A stretch of 64,000 nucleotides of DNA from Eubacterium sp. (GCA_021769965.1 JAETRU010000006.1:1-64000); one strand, 5' to 3'; shown: positions 24,204-33,373, numbered from the stretch's first letter. The notes: generated from the sequence alone by a model not told the origin. Numbers and translations are program-made.

Positions 24204-25148
24204 ATGAGTTCAGTACTTCTAAATGTCTTTACCATATTTTCCATGGTTCTGATCGGATATACAGCATGCAGAAAGGGCGTGCTTCCTTTTGCTGCGAACG
24301 ATTACTTTGTCAAGCTGCTGCTGTCTATCTGCATTCCATGTATGATCATCTCTTCCATGTCCACGAAGGAATTAAACACGTCCATTCTGGATCAGGTCAT
24401 ACAGATGACCGCAGGCTCCGCCCTTTATTTTATATTGGGCGCTGTCCTGTCCTGGTTCATCATCAGACTGTTTCACCTGGGATCCAGAGAAGATCAGGGC
24501 GTTCTCATGGTGATCCTTACCAGTATCAACTCCGGCTTTATGGGATTTCCCATTACCAATGCCATCTTCGGCAGCGACTGTCTCTTCATGATGGTCTTAA
24601 ACAACAGCGTCATGACGTTCTATCTCTATTCCATCCTGCTCATGCAGCTCCACGCGGGAGAAGTGAAGACCCGTCTTTCCCTGAAAGAAATGATCCGGCC
24701 CATGCGCAACGCCTGCATGTACGCTTCGGTCATCGGCTTCATCATACTTTTCGCGCAGATCCGCATTCCGGCGTTTATCATCGATCTGACGGACATGATC
24801 GGCAGCGCGACCACGCCGGTCTCCATGTTTGTCGTCGGGATCCAGCTTTCACAGAGCGACTTCCGGTCTGTAGTCAAAAACAGGACCCTGCTTCTGGTGT
24901 CTCTCTGCGCAGTTATCATCATGCCGCTTCTCATGCTGCTCGCGGTGCACTGGCTGCCGCTGAATCCCATTGTCAAAGCGTCCCTGGTCTTTGCCGTGGC
25001 CTTTCCGACAGCAGTCATTTCCGTAGCCCTTACGGCAAAGGAAAAGAAAAACGCCGGCCTGATGGCAGAAGGCGTGGCGCTGACGACGCTGTTCTCCATG
25101 ATAACCCTTCCCGCCTGGGCTATGATACTGCTTCATCTGTATTTCTGA
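24204..25148 (+). CDS. AEC family transporter (auxin efflux carrier-like), copy 1
   Basis: 314 aa with ten hydrophobic segments in two groups of five. The N-terminal VFTIFSMVLIGYTACRKGVLP and mid-protein ILTSINSGFMGFPITNAIFG (the conserved N-x-G-x-x-G-x-P crossover region) and the C-terminal FPTAVISVALTAKEK…AEGVALTTLFSMITLPAW are characteristic. Bacterial members carry malate, lactate or related acids. AGGAGAACGCGTGCC precedes ATG. Likely co-transcribed with the hydroxyacid dehydrogenase. A more distant AEC gene sits at 54855. Confidence 0.85.
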   Translation: MSSVLLNVFTIFSMVLIGYTACRKGVLPFAANDYFVKLLLSICIPCMIISSMSTKELNTSILDQVIQMTAGSALYFILGAVLSWFIIRLFHLGSREDQGVLMVILTSINSGFMGFPITNAIFGSDCLFMMVLNNSVMTFYLYSILLMQLHAGEVKTRLSLKEMIRPMRNACMYASVIGFIILFAQIRIPAFIIDLTDMIGSATTPVSMFVVGIQLSQSDFRSVVKNRTLLLVSLCAVIIMPLLMLLAVHWLPLNPIVKASLVFAVAFPTAVISVALTAKEKKNAGLMAEGVALTTLFSMITLPAWAMILLHLYF

Positions 25149-25308
25149 TCTGAAGACAGATCAAATCATGTTTTTGCCGCGGTAAAAACCCTGTATATAC
25201 TGGAAATCCTCTTTCGGATATGATATACTGTTACCAGTATATCCAGCAGAAACGCGGATAACAGGACCAAAATAAAACCAAAAAACGTGAGGAACAAATT
25301 TAAGCACT

Positions 25309-26946
25309 ATGGAAAAGCAGAAAATATTGATTGTAGACGATTCAAAGATGAACCGGGATCTTCTGGTGGACATCCTGGAAGGCCAGTATGATGTAGTGGA
25401 AGCCTGCAACGGGCTGGAGGCGATCTCCATTCTTTCTGAACACAGATTAGAATTCTCACTTCTGCTTCTGGACATTATGATGCCAGAAATGGATGGATTC
25501 GAAGTTTTATCCTACATAAGCAAGTATCACTGGAATGATACCTTCGCGGTCATCATGATCTCCGCCGACGATTCTCCGGCATATATTAAACGCGCCTACG
25601 ACCTGGGGGCTTTTGACTATATCAGCCGTCCCTTTGATTCAACCATCGTACAGCGCCGGATCTTAAACACGATGCTTTTATATGCCCGGCAGCAGCATCT
25701 GGAAGAGATCATCACAGAACAGTTTTATGAGCAGCAGCAGAATAACAATCTGATGGTCTCCATTCTGTCCCATATCGTAGAATTTCGTAATGGAGAGAGC
25801 GGACGTCATGTCCTTCATGTCAATACTATTACAGAATATTTACTGAAGCAGCTGATCCTGCATACGGACAGCTACCCTTTATCCAAATCCGATATCTCTT
25901 TGATTTGCACGGCCTCATCGCTGCACGACATCGGTAAGATCACAATTTCAGATGAGATTTTAAACAAACCCGGACGCCTTACGGATGAAGAATTTGAAGT
26001 GATGAAAACTCACTCTGCCATCGGCGCCAAGATGCTTTCCGAACTGCCGGCCGAACAGAGCAGTCTGCCCCTTGTCAAAGTGGCTTCTGAGATCTGCCGG
26101 TGGCATCATGAGAGATATGACGGCAAAGGGTATCCGGATGGATTAAAAGGAGAAGAGATCCCTATTTCCGCGCAGGTAGTTGCCCTGGCCGATGTATATG
26201 ACGCGTTGACCAGTGAGCGCTGTTATAAAAAAGCGTATTCCCATGAAGAAGCCGTGAATATGATCCTGAGAGGAGAGTGCGGTACTTTCAATCCGCTCCT
26301 TCTGCTGTGTCTGCAGGAGATCTCGGACATACTGAAAAGTAAGATAACAGAGCTCCCGCCTCTGCAGACGGCCAAAAAGAGTTTTCAGGATATGGGTCAG
26401 GATATCGATTACGACCGGTTGTTCACTGATGAAAAATACACATTTTTACTCGGCGAACAGCAGCTGTTATATACTGACTCGCTGACCGGCGTCTACAACC
26501 GCCGCTATTATGACGCGCATTTTCAGAGCGATGAAACGGTTCAGGCCGTCGTTATGATAGACATAGATGATTTCAAATCTATCAACGACAATTACGGACA
26601 CGAGACAGGCGATATCGTATTGCAGCGGGTCGCGCGGACGATCGCGTCATATGTACGAAAAACAGACGCGGTGATCCGTTATGGCGGAGATGAATTCGTA
26701 ATTGTATTTTACAACATACCCGCAAATGTGTTTACGCAGAAACTGGAGAATATCCGATGCTCTGTCGATCATCTGACGATAGACGAGCATCCGCAGATCC
26801 ATCTGTCCGTAAGCATAGGAGGCGCGTACGGAACAGGCGAAACAAAAAAACTCTTTAACACAGCGGACAGAATGATGTATCAGGCAAAGATCACAAAAAA
26901 CCGTGTAGTGATACACAATCTGAATAAAAAAGCGGATGACATCTAA
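25309..26946 (+). CDS. REC-HD-GYP-GGDEF protein (c-di-GMP turnover regulator)
   Basis: 545 aa. Receiver domain 1-125 (ILIVDDSKMNRDLL, phospho-Asp in LLLLDIMMPEMDGFE, Lys replaced region DYISRPFD). HD-GYP phosphodiesterase about 145-350 with SLHDIGKITISDEILNKPG and HHERYDGKGYPDGLKGEEIP, so the metal and GYP residues are intact. GGDEF cyclase about 385-540: LTGVYNRRYYDAHF, IDIDDFKSINDNYGHETGD, and RKTDAVIRYGGDEF, which keeps both active site and RxxD inhibitory site. One protein could therefore make and break c-di-GMP under receiver control. First gene of a three-gene unit with an Hpt protein and hybrid kinase. Confidence 0.93.
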   Translation: MEKQKILIVDDSKMNRDLLVDILEGQYDVVEACNGLEAISILSEHRLEFSLLLLDIMMPEMDGFEVLSYISKYHWNDTFAVIMISADDSPAYIKRAYDLGAFDYISRPFDSTIVQRRILNTMLLYARQQHLEEIITEQFYEQQQNNNLMVSILSHIVEFRNGESGRHVLHVNTITEYLLKQLILHTDSYPLSKSDISLICTASSLHDIGKITISDEILNKPGRLTDEEFEVMKTHSAIGAKMLSELPAEQSSLPLVKVASEICRWHHERYDGKGYPDGLKGEEIPISAQVVALADVYDALTSERCYKKAYSHEEAVNMILRGECGTFNPLLLLCLQEISDILKSKITELPPLQTAKKSFQDMGQDIDYDRLFTDEKYTFLLGEQQLLYTDSLTGVYNRRYYDAHFQSDETVQAVVMIDIDDFKSINDNYGHETGDIVLQRVARTIASYVRKTDAVIRYGGDEFVIVFYNIPANVFTQKLENIRCSVDHLTIDEHPQIHLSVSIGGAYGTGETKKLFNTADRMMYQAKITKNRVVIHNLNKKADDI

Positions 26947-26964
26947 AAAGGAGGAATTTTCACT

Positions 26965-27327
26965 ATGAATCTAAAAGACTGTTATATCAAACTAGGCGGC
27001 GATTACGACGCGGTACTGGGCAGACTGCGCCGCGAGCAGACAGTCCAGAAGTTTGTATTTAAATTTCTGAAGGATACGAGCTTCGATCTGTTTGAAGCTT
27101 CTATGAACAGCGGAAATTATGAGGAAGCGCTCCGGGCCGTTCACACGTTAAAAGGGATCTGTCAGAATCTTTCCTTTGACCGTCTGTACGCGAGCAGCAA
27201 TCTCGTAACGCAGGCGCTGAAAGAAAATGATCCTGAAAGAGCCGCCTCCATGATACCGCAGTTATCTGAGGACTATCACGGCACTGTCTGCGCTATTGAA
27301 GAATATCAGAGGTCCGAGGAGGAATAA
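26965..27327 (+). CDS. Histidine phosphotransfer (Hpt) domain protein
   Basis: 120-aa all-helical protein with the phosphorylatable His in ALRAVHTLKGICQNLSFDRLYASSNLVTQAL, the HPt consensus (HxLKG). AAGGAGGAATTTTCACT precedes ATG; gaps are 18 and 5 nt to the flanking genes. It would relay phosphate from the downstream hybrid kinase's receiver domains to the receiver of the REC-HD-GYP-GGDEF protein upstream. The N-terminal LKDCYIKLGGDYDAVLGRL resembles other Clostridial stand-alone Hpt proteins. Confidence 0.9.
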   Translation: MNLKDCYIKLGGDYDAVLGRLRREQTVQKFVFKFLKDTSFDLFEASMNSGNYEEALRAVHTLKGICQNLSFDRLYASSNLVTQALKENDPERAASMIPQLSEDYHGTVCAIEEYQRSEEE

Positions 27328-27332
27328 CATCC

Positions 27333-29900
27333 ATGGAGAGAAAGCAAAAGAAAGATCCTATCATTCGATTTCTGACACGCAGCTTTATTATTCTTTTGCT
27401 CTTCAGCATCGTTATTTTCAGCATGCTGGGTCTTTATATGAGCCGGAAGGGCAAAACGGCCATTTACGAAGTGGGCGAGATCTATATGTCCGGAATGAAC
27501 GAACAAATGTCCAGACACTTCGAAACAGTGATCAAACTGCGTTTTAATCAGGTCAAAGGCATTGTTTCTGTCGTTTCAAACGAGGAAGACAAAGATACTC
27601 TGTATGAAGAACTGGTTTACAGGACGCAGGTCAGGGATTTTGACTATCTGGCCCTCTGTTCTAATACTGGAGATTTCGAGACACTTTACGGTAACTCCAT
27701 ACACCCTCTGAATCCCGATCCTTTCATAAAGGCGCTGACTCAGGGCGAACAAAGAGTTGCCGTAGGCATAGATGCTTCTGGAAATGAAGTTGTGCTGTTC
27801 GGCGTTAACGCTGCTTATCCTATGCGGGACGGTCATACCAGCGTAGGCCTGGTCGCCGCTGTTCCTCTGGAATACATTACTGATTTTCTTTCTTTAAATG
27901 ACAAAGATCAGCTGATGTATTATCATATCATCCGGGCAGACGGCAGCTTTGTCATCCAAAACAACAACACGGAACTGCTGGACTTTTTCAAGGGAGTGCA
28001 GAAGCAGCTTGCTTCCGGTTCAGACGGCTCTGCCGCGGATGATACCATCAAAGAATTCGCTTCTGCGGTAAGCAGGAATAAAGAACTTTCAACAACCCTT
28101 AAAGTCAAAGGTGATGAGAGACAGCTTTATGGCATACCGCTGCCATACTCCGAGTGGTATCTGGTGGCTGTAATGCCTTACAGCATTCTGGATCAGAGCA
28201 TAAGCAGCATGAGTAATCAGCGTATCTTCATGACTCTGCTCTGCTGTATCGCCGTCCTGCTCATTCTGACCCTGATCTTTATCCGGTATTTCGCTCTGAC
28301 ACGCTCGCAGCTCCATGAACTGGAGGAAGCCCGTCAGTCGGCGCTGGACGCAAGTCAGGCAAAGAGTGAGTTCCTGGCCAATATGAGCCATGATATCCGC
28401 ACGCCTATGAACGCGATCGTCGGCATGACCGCGATCGCGACAGCTCACATCAACGATCGGGAACAGGTGCAGAACTGCCTGAAAAAGATCGCGCTGTCGA
28501 GCAAACATCTGCTGGGTCTGATCAATGATGTTCTGGATATGTCCAAAATCGAAAGCGGCAAGCTGACTTTAACAGTAGAGCAGATCTCGTTAAAGGAAGT
28601 TGTCGAAGGGATCGTAAGCATCATGCAGCCTCAGACGAAAGCGAAAAAGCAGAGTTTTGATATTCATGTTGAAACTATTTCAACGGAAAATATCTGGTGC
28701 GACGGCGTACGGTTGAATCAGGTCCTCCTGAATCTTCTGTCCAACGCGACAAAGTACACTCCGGAAGGCGGCTCCATACGTCTGACTCTTTATGAAGAAG
28801 CCTCCCCGAAAGGAGAAAACTACATTCGGATCCATATCCATGTTAAAGATAACGGGATCGGTATGGCTCCGGAATTCCTGGAGAAGATATATGAATCCTA
28901 CAGCCGCGCGGACGGAACCAGAATCCATAAAACCGAGGGCGCCGGATTGGGCATGGCGATCACAAAGTACATCGTGGACGCAATGGAAGGCACCATTGAT
29001 ATAGAGAGTGAACTCGGTAAGGGCACCGAATTCAGTATCACATTAGATGTTGAAAAAGCTTCCATGGAAGAGGTAGATATGGTTCTTCCTCCTTGGAATA
29101 TGCTGGTCGTCGATGACGACGAACTGTTATGCAAGACAGCCATAAACACGCTGAAATCCATGGGAATAAACGCTGACTGGACGCTGAGCGGCGAAAAAGC
29201 GATCGATCTGGTCGTCCGTCATCATAAGAGCAGAGAAGATTATCAGATCATTCTGTTAGACTGGAAGCTGCCTGATATGAACGGCATTCAGGTCGCTAGG
29301 GAGATCCGCCGTAAGCTGGGAGACGAGATTCCGATCCTGCTGATCTCCGCGTACGACTGGAGCGAATGCGAGGCAGAAGCTCGTGACGCCGGAATCTGTG
29401 GTTTTATTTCCAAACCGTTGTTTAAATCCACTCTGTTCCATGCGCTTCGCCAGTATACGGGCGATACGGCAGCACAGGATCAGAGCCGGGAACATGATGT
29501 TGCGCTGACCGGGCGCCGCATTCTGCTCGCTGAGGATAACGAACTGAACTGGGAGATCGCAAATGAATTGCTGTCCGACGAGGGAATAGAACTGGAATGG
29601 GCGGAAGACGGCCAGATCTGTCTGGACAAATTCCGTGAATCGCCGAAGGGATATTATGACGCGATCCTCATGGATCTGCGGATGCCGCATATGACAGGCT
29701 ATGAGGCCACAGAAGCGATTCGGGGACTAGATCATCCTGACGCCCTGTCCATTCCGATCATAGCCATGAGTGCCGATGCTTTTTCTGACGACATACAGCG
29801 CTGCCTGCAGTGCGGTATGAACGCACATATAGCAAAACCGATCGATATCACTGAACTGACCAACCTGTTAAAAAGGTATCTGATCGATATCCAGGCCTGA
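27333..29900 (+). CDS. Hybrid sensor histidine kinase, Cache-HK-REC-REC
   Basis: 855 aa. TM1 (SFIILLLFSIVIFSMLGLYM), a periplasmic Cache-like sensor (about 45-280), TM2 (IFMTLLCCIAVLLILTLIFI), then HisKA with the phospho-His in FLANMSHDIRTPMNAIVGMT, HATPase_c (NQVLLNLLSNATKYTPEGG, DNGIGM, GAGLGMAI) and two receivers: ILLDWKLPDMNG (Asp present) and ILMDLRMPHMTG (Asp present). With the Hpt protein and REC-HD-GYP-GGDEF protein it forms a multistep relay that should tune c-di-GMP to an extracellular signal, unknown here. The gene ends at a very strong bidirectional terminator. Confidence 0.93.
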   Translation: MERKQKKDPIIRFLTRSFIILLLFSIVIFSMLGLYMSRKGKTAIYEVGEIYMSGMNEQMSRHFETVIKLRFNQVKGIVSVVSNEEDKDTLYEELVYRTQVRDFDYLALCSNTGDFETLYGNSIHPLNPDPFIKALTQGEQRVAVGIDASGNEVVLFGVNAAYPMRDGHTSVGLVAAVPLEYITDFLSLNDKDQLMYYHIIRADGSFVIQNNNTELLDFFKGVQKQLASGSDGSAADDTIKEFASAVSRNKELSTTLKVKGDERQLYGIPLPYSEWYLVAVMPYSILDQSISSMSNQRIFMTLLCCIAVLLILTLIFIRYFALTRSQLHELEEARQSALDASQAKSEFLANMSHDIRTPMNAIVGMTAIATAHINDREQVQNCLKKIALSSKHLLGLINDVLDMSKIESGKLTLTVEQISLKEVVEGIVSIMQPQTKAKKQSFDIHVETISTENIWCDGVRLNQVLLNLLSNATKYTPEGGSIRLTLYEEASPKGENYIRIHIHVKDNGIGMAPEFLEKIYESYSRADGTRIHKTEGAGLGMAITKYIVDAMEGTIDIESELGKGTEFSITLDVEKASMEEVDMVLPPWNMLVVDDDELLCKTAINTLKSMGINADWTLSGEKAIDLVVRHHKSREDYQIILLDWKLPDMNGIQVAREIRRKLGDEIPILLISAYDWSECEAEARDAGICGFISKPLFKSTLFHALRQYTGDTAAQDQSREHDVALTGRRILLAEDNELNWEIANELLSDEGIELEWAEDGQICLDKFRESPKGYYDAILMDLRMPHMTGYEATEAIRGLDHPDALSIPIIAMSADAFSDDIQRCLQCGMNAHIAKPIDITELTNLLKRYLIDIQA

Positions 29901-29950
29901 AAAAAACCTCCCGGAAGCCGGATCTGAAGATCCGGCCTCCGGGAGGTTTA
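29901..29950. terminator. Strong bidirectional terminator
   Basis: Long hairpin CCTCCCGGA…GCCGGATC-TGAA-GATCCGGC…TCCGGGAGG (about 18 pairs), with TTTATT on the plus side and AAAAAA (TTTTTT on minus) on the other. It separates the kinase operon from the convergent oxidase gene. Confidence 0.93.
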
Positions 29951-29987
29951 TTCATGTCATACCATATAAAATTTTTTTCTGCGTATT

Positions 29988-30965
29988 CTATCTGAATATC
30001 ATGTCCCGGCTGATCTCATCCAGCGTAAACGCGCCGCACATAGCCATGGTATCCGCCAGCTGGCCGCTGACCCTTTCTACCAGAGCTTTGACGCCCTCTG
30101 CTCCGTTCTGATACACCGCGTTGACAAAAGGCCTTGCCATGATGACGCCGTCCGCGCCCAGAGCCAGAGCTTTGAATACGTCTACGCCGTCACGAATGCC
30201 GCCGTCCACCAGGATCTTCATAGAACCATCCACAGCGTCGGCGATGGATTCCAGAACCTCTGCCGTAGCCGGACACTGATCCAGAACCCGTCCTCCGTGG
30301 TTCGACACCACGATGGCAGACGCGCCGGCGTCCCTGGCTTTCAGCGCCGCCTTCGGCGTCATGATGCCTTTGACGATAAAAGGACGCCCCGCCTCTTTGA
30401 TGATCTCCGCCAGCTCAGCCACGGATTTGCTTCCCGCTGGAGGCTGAAAATTCTTCAGAAACGGCAGGCCTGCCGCATCGATGTCCATCGCCACCGCGAA
30501 AGCGCCGGATTCTTTGACGATAGCCATCTTCTCGTCGATCATGGCTTTGTTCCACGGCTTGACTGTAGGCACGCCGTATCCGTCTGCAGCTTTGATGGCC
30601 GCGCCCGCGGCTTCCATAACCGCCGGATCCATACCGTCACCGGTAAACGCCGCGATCTCGCAGGACTTACATGCCGGCACCAGAATGTTGTTATAGGCCA
30701 GATCATCGTATTTATCGCCGTAATGCATGTTCACAGCGCCTACAGGTCCGGCAAAGACCGGTGCCGCGAACTCCCTGTCAAAGATAGAAAGCCGGATGTC
30801 CACATCCCGTTTTTCGACCAGAGTATCCATATTGATCCTGATCTCTTTCCACTTATCATAATTTCTTATAGCTGTGTCGCCGATGCCCTTGGCGCCCGGA
30901 CCGGGGATCTGGTTCCCGCAGGCTCTGCCGTTGCATTCAGGACACATTCTGCAATATCCTTCCAT
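29988..30965 (-). CDS. Alpha-hydroxy-acid oxidizing protein (FMN-dependent, lactate-oxidase family)
   Basis: 325 aa. TIM barrel with the FMN/active-site motifs APVFAGPVGAVNM (about 75), PFIVKGIMTPKAALKARDAGASAIVVSNHGGRVLD (catalytic His and Arg) and ILVDGGIRDGVDVFKALALGADGVIMARPFV. It would oxidise an L-2-hydroxyacid such as lactate or glycolate. Unusual: the N-terminus MEGYCRMCPECNGRACGNQIPG has four cysteines in 12 residues, not needed by the oxidase fold, suggesting a metal site or redox contact in this anaerobic variant. AAAGGAG precedes ATG. Single gene, no operon partner. Confidence 0.82.
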   Translation of the reverse strand: MEGYCRMCPECNGRACGNQIPGPGAKGIGDTAIRNYDKWKEIRINMDTLVEKRDVDIRLSIFDREFAAPVFAGPVGAVNMHYGDKYDDLAYNNILVPACKSCEIAAFTGDGMDPAVMEAAGAAIKAADGYGVPTVKPWNKAMIDEKMAIVKESGAFAVAMDIDAAGLPFLKNFQPPAGSKSVAELAEIIKEAGRPFIVKGIMTPKAALKARDAGASAIVVSNHGGRVLDQCPATAEVLESIADAVDGSMKILVDGGIRDGVDVFKALALGADGVIMARPFVNAVYQNGAEGVKALVERVSGQLADTMAMCGAFTLDEISRDMIFR

Positions 30966-31044
30966 ATCTATTTCTCCTTTGATCTACAATTTGAATCAGT
31001 TTTATTTTATCATTTCCGGTATTTCCTGCCCTGCAGCCGCGGCC

Positions 31045-32010
31045 CTATATCAGCAGGAAAACGATATAGCAGGCTACGATACCCAGACTGCATACCAGCT
31101 GGGTCGTTTTATTCCTGAATCTGAGCAGGATCCAGAACAAAGCCATCGCGGCGCCTCCCAATAAGAGAAGGTTCCTCACCTGCGCGTCCGGATCCGCGTA
31201 GATACCGCCGCTCATGGACAGCAGATCCGCCACCGTCAAAATAATGAAGTTGAACAGATTGCTGCCAACGATATTGCCTACAGCAATATTATAATTCTTC
31301 ATTCGAAACAACGCCACAGTACTGGAAAGCTCCGGCAGAGATGTAGCGATGCCCAGGAACAGCGCCCCGGCAAAACCCTGACCGATCCCCAGTCTGACTG
31401 AGATCTCGTCGGTCAGATATGTCATGATAACACTGAAAACGATGATTCCGATGCTGACCAGAAAAAAACGGAATCCGATCTGCTTTACAGACAGACTGGT
31501 AGATTTGGTCGCGTGATATCCCAGCGCGTCCTCATCCGCATCTACATCATTGGCTACGGCCAGATATTTCGCGCCCAGAGCGTAAAGCAGGAAGATAAGG
31601 ACTGACGTGATACTCAGATGCAGCACTCTCAGATTGAGGATATTCAGGAAATCCAGTCCGATCATCAGATAGATCGCCAGCACCAGTATCGTCACATGCC
31701 GGTAGCTTTTGGAAACCCTTCCTTTGCTGAATCCTTTGAACCAGATCAGAACTGCCGAAGACAGGGCCGCCACATTAAACAGGTCGCTGCCCAGTATGTT
31801 TCCCATACACAGGCCCGGCCGGTCCAGCAGGACCGTTGCGGAAATACTGGTGAACAATTCCGGCAGAGAGGTCACCGCCGAAAGCATAATGCCTCCCAGA
31901 AAAGCGCCGGACAGTTTGGTATTTCTGTCAAGCAGGTCTATATAGTCAGAAGCTTTTATCGAAAAAAACACTACAATTGCCGCTGTTAAAAGATACTCTG
32001 CATAAATCAC
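31045..32010 (-). CDS. CaCA-family sodium/calcium exchanger-like protein, GTG start
   Basis: 321 aa. GTG at 32010 follows GAGGTGATGAAAC; no ATG fits as well. Two inverted alpha repeats are clear: GGIMLSAVTSLPELFTSISA…GNILGSDLFN and LGIATSLPELSSTVALF…AVGNIVGSNLFN, the ion-binding motifs of the YrbG/NCX group. About ten TM segments. Likely exchanges Ca2+ (or another divalent) for Na+ or H+. It stands alone between the FMN oxidase and the iron-related genes. Confidence 0.9.
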   Translation of the reverse strand: MIYAEYLLTAAIVVFFSIKASDYIDLLDRNTKLSGAFLGGIMLSAVTSLPELFTSISATVLLDRPGLCMGNILGSDLFNVAALSSAVLIWFKGFSKGRVSKSYRHVTILVLAIYLMIGLDFLNILNLRVLHLSITSVLIFLLYALGAKYLAVANDVDADEDALGYHATKSTSLSVKQIGFRFFLVSIGIIVFSVIMTYLTDEISVRLGIGQGFAGALFLGIATSLPELSSTVALFRMKNYNIAVGNIVGSNLFNFIILTVADLLSMSGGIYADPDAQVRNLLLLGGAAMALFWILLRFRNKTTQLVCSLGIVACYIVFLLI

Positions 32011-32138
32011 GTTTCATCACCTCAAAAAATAGCTCATATTCAATTTATCATAAATACCATTGATTGTCAATGAACCCATTGTTTTCTTTTCACCCGGCAT
32101 TTTATGATACAATGATTTTTATGATTGAGATTCTTTGT

Positions 32139-32318
32139 TTAGAATAGAAGGATCATTTTTTTCTTCATGCCGCAGCGTGCATTCTCATGACAGTCACTGC
32201 AGCCGCAGCCTCCGCATGTTCCGCAGCCTCCTGACTGACGCCCTTTGATCATAGAGCGGAGCGCCAGACAGACCAGCGTAATGACAACTGCCGCTACGAT
32301 AATGGTCGCAGCGTTCAT
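32139..32318 (-). CDS. FeoB-associated Cys-rich membrane peptide (copy 1)
   Basis: 59 aa, missed by the ORF track. ATG 32318 follows GAGGTGATGGT. One TM helix (ATIIVAAVVITLVCLAL) is followed by a short cytoplasmic tail with GGCGTCGGCGCSDCHENARCG: seven cysteines and a His. This is the layout of the FeoB_associated family, small Cys-rich membrane peptides found beside Feo iron transporters. It may bind iron or another metal. It lies downstream of the DUF2325 gene, probably on the same transcript and under the DtxR-type repressor's sites. Confidence 0.85.
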   Translation of the reverse strand: MNAATIIVAAVVITLVCLALRSMIKGRQSGGCGTCGGCGCSDCHENARCGMKKKMILLF

Positions 32319-32402
32319 ACCATCACCTCGTTTCCTTCATCTACCCTTATATTCTATCAATACAGCGGAAAAACGTCAAGTATCTGCAAGTCTTGCGGCC
32401 TG

Positions 32403-32693
32403 TTACTTCGCTGCGCAGACTCTCGCCTTCAGAACCTCGGCAAGGGCTGAACCGCTGCTGCTGTGGCAGTGTTCTATGGGAAAACCGCCCCGCCTGGATT
32501 CCTGCTTCGCCACGTTGACCATTTTGTGGGAGACAGTCTTGGTAAAACAGATCAAAAGGTCCGGCGTGCCGATCTTCTTCTTGATAGGACCTTTTTCCTT
32601 AGTATACACCTTTGCCGTGCATCCATAGGATCTGCATATCTCCTTATACTGCCTCTTCATACATTCATTTCCGCCTATAATTACTACACTCAC
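32403..32693 (-). CDS. DUF2325 domain protein, GTG start
   Basis: 96 aa. The track ATG (32711) is inside the ribosome site; AAAGGAGG followed 7 nt later by GTG at 32693 gives MSVVIIGGNECMKRQYKEICRSYG. The Rossmann-like start (VVIIGG), DLLICFTKTVSHKMVNVAKQ and EHCHSSSGSALAEVL define DUF2325, small proteins often encoded beside feo or other metal genes in Clostridia; cysteines and histidines (C11, C20, H and C in EHCH) may bind a metal. It is transcribed divergently from the DtxR-family repressor, with two operator-like sites between them. Confidence 0.82.
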   Translation of the reverse strand: MSVVIIGGNECMKRQYKEICRSYGCTAKVYTKEKGPIKKKIGTPDLLICFTKTVSHKMVNVAKQESRRGGFPIEHCHSSSGSALAEVLKARVCAAK

Positions 32694-32789
32694 CGCGGTT
32701 CCTCCTTTCAACTCTGTGAAATCTTGTTCTTCTGTCTTTTTTCTTCTCTCTCAGCCCGCTCGATCGTCGATGCGGCCTGCACGGACTCG

Positions 32790-32834
32790 GTTAGTGGTAG
32801 CTAACCCGTTGTATATAAGTTAGCATAGACTAAC
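32790..32834. promoter_or_regulatory. Two GTTAG-N6-CTAAC operators (DtxR-type)
   Basis: GTTAG-TGGTAG-CTAAC at 32790-32805 and GTTAG-CATAGA-CTAAC at 32819-32834, centres 29 bp apart. They lie between the divergent DUF2325 and DtxR-family genes. Matching sites precede feoB (two) and feoA (one). The shape resembles DtxR/IdeR boxes (TTAGG…CCTAA). Confidence 0.8.
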
Positions 32835-32852
32835 CGCTTTGTCAATACTTTC

Positions 32853-32881
32853 TTGTCAATACTTTTTGTTTGTGTTAGAAT
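32853..32881 (+). promoter_or_regulatory. Promoter of the DtxR-family gene
   Basis: -35 TTGTCA (32853-32858), 17-bp spacer, -10 TAGAAT (32876-32881), 19 bp downstream of the nearest operator. A duplicated TTGTCAATACTTT (32839-32865 region) surrounds the -35. Confidence 0.65.
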
Positions 32882-32936
32882 ATTTCATATAGGCCGGGCT
32901 TATCAGCTGATCGGGCCGGAACAGGAGGATAAAAGC

Positions 32937-33308
32937 ATGCAAATCAGACAATCTGCAGAAGATTACTTTGAAATGATATATATGATAAAACAAAAGAAAG
33001 GCAGCGTGCGTGCCATCGATATCGTCAACGAAATGGGCTTTTCCAAACCTACCGTCAGCGTGGCAATGAAAAAATTTCGTGAAAACGGATATGTTACTGT
33101 AGACGCGGACGGCAATCTGTCTTTAACAGAGGCCGGACAGATCATCGCCGAGAACATCTACGAAAAGCATATGGTTCTGGCTAAGATGCTGATGGGTCTG
33201 GGTGTCGATGAAACCGTGGCCTACGAGGACGCCTGCCGCATGGAACACTGCCTCAGCGACGAAAGTTTCGCGGCGATCAAAAAGCACATGGCAGAAAAAG
33301 ATCAATAA
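32937..33308 (+). CDS. DtxR/MntR-family metal-dependent repressor
   Basis: 123 aa from ATG 32937 behind AGGAGGATAAAAGC; the track's upstream part is not coding. Winged helix QSAEDYFEMIYMIKQKKGSVRAIDIVNEMGFSKPTVSVAMKKFRENGYV, then the metal-binding/dimer helix EKHMVLAKMLMGLGVDETVAYEDACRMEHCLSDESFAAIKKH. The C-terminal SH3 domain of DtxR/IdeR is absent, as in MntR-size proteins. Residues H (EKHM), E (DACRMEH) and C are the probable ligands. Placement beside feo genes and shared GTTAG-N6-CTAAC sites suggest Fe2+-responsive repression of the whole locus; Mn2+ cannot be excluded. Confidence 0.9.
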   Translation: MQIRQSAEDYFEMIYMIKQKKGSVRAIDIVNEMGFSKPTVSVAMKKFRENGYVTVDADGNLSLTEAGQIIAENIYEKHMVLAKMLMGLGVDETVAYEDACRMEHCLSDESFAAIKKHMAEKDQ

Positions 33309-33334
33309 AAGTCAATCCAATCCGAATAGAAAGC

Positions 33335-33372
33335 GCCCGGCTTCTGTTTCTATACAAAAGCCGGGCTTTTTT
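33335..33372 (+). terminator. Terminator of the DtxR-family gene
   Basis: GCCCGGCTT…AAGCCGGGC, 9-bp stem, followed by TTTTTT. Confidence 0.9.
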
Positions 33373-33373
33373 G

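Noticed and set aside
24266-25153. 295-aa plus-strand ORF overlapping the AEC gene
   Set aside because: Out-of-frame shadow of the AEC carrier, which has ten TM helices and a ribosome site.
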